The notes below the pieces were generated by a model. The model searched no databases. It had not been told where the DNA came from and was given only the letters and a program-made list of their open reading frames with translations. A stretch of 57,951 bases of DNA. Source: Chara braunii. Its lineage: Eukaryota > Streptophyta > Charophyceae > Charales > Characeae. Shown piece by piece: positions 43,921 through 52,717 of this stretch. Location of the stretch: positions 1,562,102-1,620,052 of the forward strand of contig BFEA01000178.1 of the NCBI GenBank assembly GCA_003427395.1. The letters run 5' to 3'. Position 1 is the stretch's first letter. Each line of letters begins with the position of its first letter. A program made the translations under genes and the position numbers.

Positions 43921-43990
43921 TTCCATCATCTGGATTCGAACACAGGTGTGCATTTCAACAGTTAATCAGTGTACCCACTGAGCTAGGCCA
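43921..43990 (-). other. tRNA-like head of SINE (Pol III boxes A and B)
   Basis: Boxes A and B are well kept and 35-40 nt apart as in tRNAs. The D stem and acceptor stem do not close, so this is a tRNA relic serving as an internal Pol III promoter rather than a working tRNA gene. Confidence 0.65.
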
Positions 43991-44688
43991 TTGGGTGGAC
44001 TATGTTTTCAAGCGCTCGTGATTTCTTTTTTTTTTGTTTGTTCCCCCGAGGGGGACGGCTGCGCCGTACTCTGCTGCAGTGCGATACAGAGGCAACACTG
44101 GAGGGGTCGAGTAAGCAAGCTTACTCGTACGACCCCTCCGTGGCCCAGAAAAAATAATTTTATATCGTGTGGTCCGATGGACCACGGATCAGATATCAAA
44201 CTGATCAGAACAGATAAGTTAGGACTCAGGCCCAAAGGCGTCATCCAACTAGCAAAGTCTCTTGAATCTGGACGTGTTTGCGGAGAAGTGCAGAGTACCG
44301 AAGTAGATCTGATTTTCTGCATCGTTGCATAAAACACTTCCAGATTCAGGGTCTGAATCCAAGCCTCTTTGGGAGTTGGCCCCACCACGCGAGAGAGAGA
44401 GGGGCAGAGTACCAGCCTTTCGAACCGAGGCATTTTTCGAAAGTTGTCGGATGAAATTCGAAAGCCTGCCGTTCGGAAGAAACCCCCCTTCATCAACATA
44501 GGCCCCATTGAAATAAAAAGGCCCGATTGAAAAAAAAAATCCTTGGTTGAAACGCGTCCAGCTTTGCAAGTGGGACCTCGGCCCCGGAAGTTATCCTGGC
44601 AGCATCAGCCAGTTTAGCTTACAGTCACACGACTGCGATGCTACAAGTTTATCATTGAATGCACAACTACTAATCTGCTTCAAATACA
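43991..44688. other. Unassigned stretch with one long hairpin
   Basis: Contains a 17-bp stem hairpin at 44100-44139 (GGAGGGGTCG and AGTAAGC pairing with GCTTACT and CGACCCCTCC). A 166-codon minus frame at 44008-44508 lacks protein character. Confidence 0.5.
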
Positions 44689-44780
44689 CAGTACAATGAC
44701 GGAATTCAAAAGGACGAGTGTTTCGAAAGTTGACGAGGACTTCCGAAACATTCGTCCTTTTGAATTCCGTCATTGTACTG
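44689..44780. repeat. 42-bp near-perfect hairpin
   Basis: Left arm 44689-44730 begins CAGTACAATGACGGAATTC; right arm 44739-44780 ends GAATTCCGTCATTGTACTG. The 8-nt loop is tgacgagg. Only two mismatches, both of a kind allowing G-U pairs in RNA of one polarity. Followed at once by GCCCGC/GCGGGC (44780/44793) and TGTCAGGGT/ACCCTGACA (44821/44834). Looks like a foldback mini-element or a small-RNA precursor. Confidence 0.8.
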
Positions 44781-45287
44781 CCCGCGTGATAGGCGGGCAC
44801 ACCCCGACAAAAATGGCGGTTGTCAGGGTAGCGACCCTGACAGATGGCCATCGTGAGGGCCCATTTTCACATCGCGACACCACTGTCGAAATGTGCAAAA
44901 TGAGAATGAACTTCCCGCTAGACGATGGCCAGATGCGCCCGCGCCATTTTTGTCCCTTTTACTGATATGCGGCCGCGCCATTTTTGTCCCTTTTACATTT
45001 CGTGAGTGGTGTGGGGATGCCCTAAGGCTTTTGAGTTTTGGGCCTACTTCGAAATGTGCGAATTGGGTCGAAAGGCTGTGGCGAAGATGGAGTCTCCATT
45101 TTTCGTCTATAGGACTCTCGTTGTTGGCAGGCAGCCCTAGAAACCCCCACCGCCGGTAGGTCTGGCGATCTATCTATATGCATTGAACTTGTGTCGGTGA
45201 CTCGGTGGTCTAGGTGACTATCCAATCCGTGTAATAGGATGCGACGGTTGCTCGTCTTGTATCAGGCGGATAGTGTGGGAGAGCGAG

Positions 45288-45836
45288 ATGGATGACTGCG
45301 CGGGGTATGCCACCTGGCGGGGCCATATCCATGATGGAGAGGCAATCGATTGCAAATTGGTATGCTTGGACTCGAAAAGTCGCGCCAAGGTGTCGGAGTT
45401 GTTTCTTCTTGGGGGTCCCGAATGTGTAGACGTCGCTCTCGGTCTTGTTGTCCCCGGTTCCGGTGGGTTTGTGAGCGAAGCATGCACTTCCAAGGTGAGG
45501 ACGAGGATTTACAACAAGGTTGCAGATTTGGGAGGGTTGCGGGCTTTGCGTCTCGCAGCGAACATGGCGCGCGACGCCACGGCGGCATCTGGGGTGTCTT
45601 CTCCCCCATCATGGGTAGATGGGGTCGCCTGCGACCACAGCAGGAGGTTCTTGTTGACGTTGGCATCGGCAGATTGCTGTGCGGCGCTGCGCGAGTGCCA
45701 GGTAAATGACCTGTCATTTCCATGGCCGGGAGTCAAAGGAAGCGCCGGTTGGACGGGCAGATGGGACCTCCATCATGACGAGAGGAAGAGGCTCTTAAGA
45801 GATCTGCATTGCTTTGGCGGTTCCGAAGCCCTTAAG
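45288..45836 (+). CDS. Unknown gene 1, exon 1 (183 codons)
   Basis: The ATG at 45288 opens a frame with balanced, protein-like composition (MDDCAGYATWRGHIHDGEAI; SVRT-like basic stretch; GGLRALRLAANMARDAT). Donor AAG|GTGATA at 45836/45837 leaves phase 0, just before a TGA at 45841. An alternative donor CAG|GTAAAT lies at about 45702. Exon 2 also begins in phase 0. No family recognised; probably a soluble protein. Confidence 0.55.
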
Positions 45837-46327
45837 GTGATATGACGGCCCTGCAACTGCCTCGTCAGACTTCTCTTTTGTTTTTGAGTCACTGGTAGAG
45901 ATACGATTACAGCGTCTCTCGTACCTGTGCTCATTATACCAGTCTGTGCATTGTCTGGCTAATTCCTCTCAATGTTTATCTCTTTTGAGTCATCGTCTGA
46001 TGTCGGATGTTGGCCCGAATGGCTGTTTCTCCCATTTTGAGTGTGGTTCTCCCTTGTGGTTCTCCCTTCCCATATACAAGCTTTCTATTCAGGCTAGGGT
46101 TTCCCCGGGAAGAAACGTTACCGATTTTGGCATCGGCTAGGCATACTCTAGACTAAATCCGGGCACCATTCCCGCCAGCTACCTCCCAGAGAGTCCCGTG
46201 AAACTGTGCCTTCGAAATGCGACAAACTACCCAGGATCTAACTAAGCTTTTCTGTTTCAGAGATTCTGCTTCGCCATTTGACCATCAAACTGATGGACCA
46301 ACTAGTACATTGCATTCTTTTTTTACT

Positions 46328-46490
46328 TTAAAAAAAAAAAAAAAAGGGCGACGGTCTTGAGATATTATCATTGAGCTGACCGACCCCAAGCAATTTATTA
46401 GTAGTTGGTTTCAATTGTCAAGTTCCATCATCTGAACACAGGTCTGTATTTCAACAGTTCATGGGTGTACCCACTGAAAATAGTGTCAAA
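46328..46490 (-). mobile_element. tRNA-derived SINE, copy 2, degraded
   Basis: Shares with copy 1 the phrases GTCTTGAGATATTATCATTG and GTTCCATCATCTG..AACACAGGT..ATTTCAACAGTT, in the same orientation, without the cox3 insert. Box B is partly deleted. A homopolymer run (46330-46346) marks the tail end. Confidence 0.6.
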
Positions 46491-46759
46491 CATAATTTTA
46501 TCTGTTCTTGACTCTGTTAGTGCATCTACTGTTTACGCGAGTGGTATGGGATTGTAATGACGCATGTTTTTATATCTGTTATTGACATTGTGTACCCAAT
46601 TGGATTATCATGAGGTCGCAAAGCTGGAGCTTAGTTGCTGATCAACACAACATAGGGCGTGGGTTTAGTATTATTCAACGTGCGGTCGTGAGATGTGCGG
46701 ACCCGATGATAGTAAGCGGTGCGCAATGGAATCATAGTCACAACTCCCATCCCTTTCCT

Positions 46760-47094
46760 CCCCCCCCCCCAACTCTCTATAGGGGACTTAGCCTCTGAAG
46801 TCCCGAATGAAGTCATAGATCGGTGCACTTGGGACTTTATATAACTGATTGCTTGATGCATTTGCGACTATATAAGTTTTGGCACTGGGGGGATGAAAAA
46901 CGTTTGAATGTGGTGGGGTGGTAATTCGACAAAAGGCTTTTCCCGTACCTATCGAGAAAGGAGTTAGTCCCGGGAATCCCGAGTGAAGTCGTATTCAGAG
47001 GAATGCACACAGACACACTGATTGTTTGATGCATTGGCGACTGTATATTTTGGTGTTTGGGGGTGTGAAAAACGTTGAATGTGGTGGGCTGGTA
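46760..47094 (+). repeat. Tandem duplication of about 175 bp at intron end
   Basis: CTGATTG(C/T)TTGATGCATT(T/G)GCGACT(A/G)TATA and GAAAAACGTT(T)GAATGTGGTGG occur in both halves. Only the second copy ends in a usable acceptor (TAAGCAG), the first reading GGTAATTCG. Confidence 0.7.
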
Positions 47095-47099
47095 AGCAG

Positions 47100-47388
47100 G
47101 TTGGAGAGACCTTGACGCACACGGCCAGTCGGCTCCGGAGGAAGGAGGTTAATATGCTGTATGCCCGACTTTTCAAGGTGGCTGGGTATAGGGGTCTGCT
47201 GGCGGGTTCTCGCATTGGCGAAGATACCGATTTTTGGCGCGAATATGATTGCGCTCTTGAGCGGGAATCTCCCGCCGCTCTTCCCGGTCCCAGACGCAAC
47301 GCGTCTGAGCTGGCAGTTCGGCTTTTGCTGAGTTTGGACCAGGCGTGTGGTGGAGAGGTCCGGCAACGAGTGGAAGAGATTCTTCTAG
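47100..47388 (+). CDS. Unknown gene 1, exon 2
   Basis: Acceptor GCAG|GTTGGAG and donor CTAG|GTGAGT frame 96 codons plus one base. Protein-like: VGETLTHTASRLRRKEVNML, LFKVAGYRGLLAGSRIGED, ELAVRLLLSLDQACGGEVRQ. Entry phase 0 matches exon 1, and exit phase 1 matches the exon at 48799. Confidence 0.6.
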
Positions 47389-48798
47389 GTGAGTTGCGGC
47401 TAGTAACGTCCCTGCCGACTCTTCCTTGACTGAATGGCAGTTTTGCGAACCTAGAGAAAATCCTGTTTCCCCCTTTAATTATCCTCCTCCTTGCTCTGCG
47501 CACGCCGGGGCGTCAATCCACGGAATTTGATATGCTTGATCCCGTTCGCTTTCTTCTCCTTCTTCGAGTTCTATTTTATTTCAAAAACTGTGTGCTTAGT
47601 TTATCATATTCGGGATAATCATCGGGGTAATAATCGCGCGTGGAATTCTATTGACGGAGCAGATTTTTTCGTCGTCCTCGCCTAGGTTAATGAGTCATGT
47701 AGCCTCGTCACATGTAGCAGAGTAGAATGTACTGTCGCCGGCGGGTTATTTGAATGCGGGCACAGTAGCTCGATCGAGTTCGAGAGGCCGCTGCAAGATA
47801 ATCTTCCCTCATCACATCTCTTTTTTTTTTTTTTTTTTTTTTCCCCAGCCTATTGAAGGCCCTCTGGCGGCATTGCGGCTCGCACGGCTAATCACATGTC
47901 AGTTTGTGGGCGTGGCAATTTGAAATGGGGCATTTCGCTTCCTTCTGGGAGTGGTTTGAAAACTAAAAAAAGCGATGTACAATAACTGTTATCTGTCCAT
48001 GGCATAAACGAGCGGGAATGTCTTGGATCGTTCCTCCGGTATGGCCTCGCAATAGTGCCTTCTCACAGGCTACTTATCATCCCTGGCGCTGACGGATATG
48101 ATATCTGTACGGGCAGTGGAGTGGAACGATCCACTTTGAAATCTTCATTGACATTACTGTTGGTTGCCAGGCAGTGCAGTGGAGCGATCGGATTTCAAGA
48201 ATGTGCCGGCGTGTCTACGTCCCACTGTTCGCCTCTTGGCTCTTCGGATTTTTTATGTGAATGTTTGCGCTTTTCCGCGCAGTATTTCGGCTCCTTAGAA
48301 GGTACACATGCTAAAAACTAACTGCATGCTATGCGATCGTGTTCTTTCATCCCTATCGTACTTGAGGCAAGCCTTCTTAGTCTCCCTATCGATGGATATG
48401 TAAACGACTGACTGACGATTCGTTGTTTTTCTCTTGCTACCTCTGTGAACCTTAACCCGGTCCTACATCGACGACATCAGAATCAGTTATGACCCATCGT
48501 TCATCTTGCGACTCGATTGCATAACCGAGCAAAGAAAGGAAAGGTATTGCCTCAACCAACATCTATTTTCCGTAAGCAAGTGAAATCAATGAATGATGGG
48601 TGGGGATCGCGTCTTTAGCTACGCCGGGTAGGTAACGTCGAGAGCATCGAGTGCACGAGAGGCAGAAGGAACGTTCAGGTGGGGCAAGGTATGTCCGATT
48701 TCCATTTATTCTAATGGGTGCTTATTGTACGTTCGTCTGTCGTCGCCTGTTGTGGTTGTTAACCGACCGGATGAAACGCGGTGCGCTGTCGTTCGCAG
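47389..48798 (+). other. Intron 2 of unknown gene 1
   Basis: Contains a 21-22-nt T run (47821-47842). No other gene recognised in it. Confidence 0.45.
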
Positions 48799-48884
48799 GA
48801 TCGGAGGAAGGCGGGAATGAAATGTTGCACCAGATCGTGGAGGGAAGGAGTCGTTCGTGCCATGCAGAGCACGGTCGGGATTGA
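48799..48884 (+). CDS. Unknown gene 1, possible last exon
   Basis: Acceptor TTCGCAG|GATCGG in phase 1 gives GSEEGGNEMLHQIVEGRSRS and ends at TGA 48882-48884, completing a 307-residue protein. Alternatively this exon is read in another frame or spliced differently to join the Ser-rich gene that overlaps it from about 48857; sequence alone cannot decide. Confidence 0.4.
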
Positions 48885-50483
48885 TTGCCGAAGCGTTCAG
48901 GGTGTCGGCCGCGGGGCGCAGCGGAAGGCGCACGTCCACGGAAAAGCTACTGCTCCCGTCTTCTCCCTCGAGCTCGACTTCCTCGTTGTCTTCGACGTTT
49001 TCTGACGACTCCGAGGATGAGGAATGGCGCCTGCGTATGCAAGACAAGTTGAAGAAGGTGCAGAGCAAGAAGGATTCGGTGGTAGTCGACAAGCATCGTC
49101 GCCATGAGCATCGGCACTGTGGGAAGCGCGTCGTTGAACATCGGCTGGACTCTTCTTCCACATCGAGCTCGTCCTCGTCGGACTCCTCGGATGCCGACGT
49201 GCACAAGATAAGGAAGTCAAAGACGATGGTACATCGCCATCATCGCGGCAGCGTCAACATCGAGGATAGCAGCGATGGCGAACACAGGCGGCGTCGTCGT
49301 GAATCGCATCGTCATGAGGCGAAGGTGCATGGAAAGGTTTCTTTCTCGTGCGACTCCGACAGTAGTAGCGACCATTATCACAAGGTCGATAGCAGTTCCG
49401 CGAAACGAACTGAGGAGAGACGGCATCGCCAAACTGTGATCGCGGGAGATGAACACAGGAAGCAGAAGAATTCCGGTGGAGTCTCGGATCACAGTGAGGG
49501 CCCTCGTCTGAAGAAGACTAAGGTTAAAACGACCAACGTAAAGGTGGACAAGAGGACAGTACAATTGACTACCGACAGCGGTACCGAGAGCATCGTGGAT
49601 GGCAGCGAAGAGAGTGATCGTGCTGGCTCGCGATACAGGAAGGAAACGACGCTCAAAATCGACAACATCAGCAAGTCGAAGGAGCAATTTGTTCACGAGT
49701 GCGACAGCAACCACGATCTTTCCAGCGCGCGCTTGACGAAGAAGACGACTGCCGCAGACGACCGAAAATCAAGTGACTCGGTAAAAAAGTCGTCCACGTT
49801 AAAGGTCGAGCACACGGTGACGGGGAAAACGACGGTCGACAGCGGCAAGAAGGTTACGAAGCAATCTGACAGTGAAGAGGGTGGCTCGCGATACAGTAAG
49901 GAAACGACGTACAAAAAGGGCAAGAACAGCAAGTCGAAGAAGCAGGTTATCGGCGAGAGCGAGAACGAAGACGATAGTTCATGCGCGCGCGTGACGAAGA
50001 AGACGGCCGCTGCAGACGACGGAAAGTTAAGTGACTCTGTGAAGAAGTCGTCCTCGTCCTTTTCAAAGGTCGAGCAGACGGTGACGGGGAAAACGACGGT
50101 CGATAACAGCAAGAAGGCGACTAATGCCAAGCAATCTGATAGTGAAGCGAGTGACCGTGGTGGCTCGGGATACAGTAAGGAAACGACGTACAAAATCGGG
50201 AAGGGTAGCAAGTTGAAGAAGCTGGCTATCGACGAGAGCGACAGTGACCACGATAGGTCCTACGAGCACATGAAGAAGAAGACGGCTGTGACGGAGGGCA
50301 TAAAGTCGAGAGACTCGGTGAAGAAGTCGTCCTTATCCACGTCAAAGGTCGAGCACACGCTGACGGGGAAAACGACCGTCGACAGCACCGAGAAGGGTGT
50401 GAAGCAATCTGACAGTGAAGAGGGTGACCTTGTTGGCTCGCGATACAGTAAGGAAACGACATACAAAACAGACCAGAGGGAAA
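48857..50483 (+). CDS. Unknown repetitive Ser/Lys/Asp-rich protein, large exon part 1
   Basis: Frame 2, open for 580 codons. The first ATG in frame is 49037; upstream text down to 48857 is a Ser/Thr-rich run. It has a poly-Ser/Asp segment, His/Arg clusters, then about three and a half copies of a ~90-residue repeat with the landmarks SRYSKETTYK, KKTAAADD, SDSVKKSS, KVEHTVTGKTTVD and KQSDSEE. Fully hydrophilic with no globular core, so probably intrinsically disordered. After the last repeat (about 50470) homology-like coding moves to another frame, implying an indel or a tiny intron. Confidence 0.6.
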
Positions 50484-51119
50484 ATGACGGCGGAGGACAG
50501 CAAGAAGGAGAAATGTGCCGAGCGATCTTACACCAAGGTTGGAGATGGTGGGGTGCATTATGTCTGCACCGGAGACGTCACGAAGGACTACGAGGGTAAG
50601 GGAAAGGCGTTCGATGAAAGCTCCTACTCGGTGCACAAGGACGTGCGGCAGAGAAGTAAGGACGAGACACACCAGTCGAAGCACGAATACAAAGAGAGCA
50701 AGGAGTCGAGGGAGGAATACAAGGAGCACAAGAAGCAGGAACACATGGAGGCAGAAAAGAAGCACAAGGAGGTGAAGAAGGATGTACACAAGGAGGTGAA
50801 GAAGGATGTACACAAGGAGGTGAAGAAGGATGTACAGAAGGAGGTGAAGAAGGATGTACACAAGGAGGAACACGAGACGGTGCACAAAGAGACGGAGTAT
50901 AAGGAGCAAAGGGAGTCGAAGGAGACGGAGGATCTGAAGTCCTCTGGGACGAAGAAGGTCGACTGCACGGAATCGGATGAGTATCGCAAAGAGTTCAAAG
51001 GTGGATACAAGGAGGCGAAGGGCCAGCACAAGGAGACGAAGCACGAAAGCATTGCGACTGGCGACCATGTGCACCGAGGAAAAGAGTCGTACGTGAAGGA
51101 AACCACGACAACGATGAAG
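50484..51119 (+). CDS. Same gene, large exon part 2 (Lys/Glu/His-rich)
   Basis: Frame 0, starting near MTAEDSKKEKCAERSY. It includes four tandem copies of KEVKKDVHK (50766-50865) and ends in TTTTMK at a donor AAG|GTACAC (51119/51120), phase 0. The next exon's phase and its related EVKKDVKK motif support splicing to 52718. Whether parts 1 and 2 are truly joined requires a frame correction near 50470-50484. Confidence 0.55.
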
Positions 51120-52717
51120 GTACACCTTTGCTTGTTCAGTCCAGTGCGGGACACTCACGGTACAACGGTAAATTGCTAAAAAAACGTGACACTGTCGTGA
51201 CAAACAAATGTTTGTAAAGATGCACACCATCGTGATTTGGAGCTTGATCAGTGCCTGCACAATTGAAAAGGCAATGTAAATTCGCAAATGCACACAAGTT
51301 CTGCTTGTAGATCGTAATACGCTAATGGCTGCGAATGCTGGAAAACGGCCACGTGTTCCACGTTGGCAAAGTGCGGGGATAGTGTATGTCAACGGAAAGC
51401 GCCGAGGTCTCTGGGCGAGCACGGAATAAAACAAAAATTAAGCCGAAATATGTGGGCAAGGAATAGATTAACCAAAAATACCAGAGTCTGTATGCATAAC
51501 ATTGAATGATCCGAGAATGCCGAAGTCTGTACACACTGAACGCTACCATTCCCTATGAACTGTTCTTCCCTTTTCTTTCAGTAGCGAAGCACCGTCTGGC
51601 GGCTTACCGGGCATCCTTCAGGTAAGGTCTGGCGACTCTGGCCTGTCTTGTTCGTCCATTTCAAATTTCGTAACATTACTGTATCCACCTGGTTCCAGCA
51701 GGATTCGATCTTATAACCGGCATATGAACAGTTACTTTATGTGCATTGTGCCCAATTTCAGAACTGGCGACTCTGGCCTGTCGTACGGGACGCCGGGGAC
51801 GGGTATTTGCCCAAATTCAGAACTGGTGAGTGACCATCTCATATGGCTGAACGGTGCGCTCACGAGCCGTTGCTGAACGGATCCGTGTTCGGATCTCTTT
51901 GGATCGGTCAGCGCGGGAATGATATGTCTTGTCTGTTTCACTTCCCATCCAGCTCGGTTTGTACACCGACGAACTGTTGCGGATCTCAGTTCGAATACCA
52001 AGAAACTCAGACGCCCCAGCTAATTTAGAATCGTTATAGGGATAATCGGAAGATATTGCTAACGAACACAGATTTTGGGTCTCTATCACACCGGTAGTTT
52101 TTGTGGTTTGCTCTACAAAGGGCTCAGGGTCATTTTGCGGCAGAAGACTTTAGGGGTGATTGACACGATAGTTTTGTTTAATTTCTGTTTTTCTGAAAAG
52201 AAGTTTTGTATACAAGGCCGGCGTCCCTCACATCAGAGTTGCGACCCTCAGGTCTGGGCTGGGAACTACGGACAGGATAGGTTTTTAATTGAGCCGTATC
52301 TAACAAGAGTATCGCTGTTCTGTATCATTTATCTTAGGACCATTATTCTAGACCATTTATCTTTTTCCTGTTCTGAAGTTAAAACTGTACTTTTCTCTCA
52401 CATTCCTTTCACCTGGTTCCAGCAGGATTCGATCTCGGCTGCCCTCGGCTGCTGCCGGGGGGGATACACAGCTGCCTATGCAATTTATGCCTGCAGAGAA
52501 TGATGTTACTCATTGAGCCATTCCATGTTGCTGATTGGTGCTCACTTTTAACAGATAGACAACAGGTCATGAGTTCGGTTCCAGTTCGAACCAGATGGAT
52601 ACAGTAAGGTTAGGGGCTCTGCCTCTTGTTTGGAGAAAAAGACAACATAAACCTTTGGGAAGAATTGATTGTTTGAAACTTGCTGTTCTGTTCTTACCTG
52701 CCAATTGGTCGTTTCAG
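51120..52717 (+). other. Intron with internal direct repeats
   Basis: GT..CAG boundaries in phase 0. CACCTGGTTCCAGCAGGATT is repeated exactly at about 51685 and 52410, and CTGGCGACTCTGGCCTGTC at about 51623 and 51763. Small candidate exons flanked by AG and GT (for example 51583-51622) start with a stop in the needed frame and were not accepted. Confidence 0.45.

Larger units (their letters stand above)
43520..43990 (-). mobile_element. tRNA-derived SINE, copy 1, interrupted by cox3
   Basis: On the minus strand the 5' end is tRNA-like: box A CCTAGCTCAGTGGGTA and box B GTGTTCGAATCC (43921-43988). The 3' end reads CTCAATGATAATATCTCAAG..GTCGCTC then an A-rich tail (43520-43537). Copy 2 at 46328-46490 has the same head and tail with only about 40 bp between them, whereas here about 300 bp of mitochondrial cox3 lies between. 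Confidence 0.65.
45837..47099 (+). other. Intron 1 of unknown gene 1
   Basis: GT..AG intron in this model. It contains SINE copy 2 (46328-46490) and a tandemly duplicated segment at its 3' end (about 46760-47094). Confidence 0.5.

Noticed and set aside
43921-43990. Functional tRNA gene
   Set aside because: Boxes A and B are good but the D and acceptor stems do not pair; a second copy is degraded and both have SINE-like tails.
44008-44508. 166-codon minus-strand frame
   Set aside because: No family, no splice support, and it lies among small repeats and hairpins.
50226-51434. 402-codon minus-strand frame opposite the charged repeats
   Set aside because: Antisense of the Lys/Glu-rich repeats gives Leu/Phe/Ser-rich text without a fold; the splice signals and protein logic lie on the plus strand. 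The same applies to minus frames at 53521-54193.
51583-51622. 40-nt microexon flanked by CAG and GTAAGG
   Set aside because: It begins with TAG in the frame required by its neighbours and its length would shift the otherwise phase-0 junction from 51119 to 52718.
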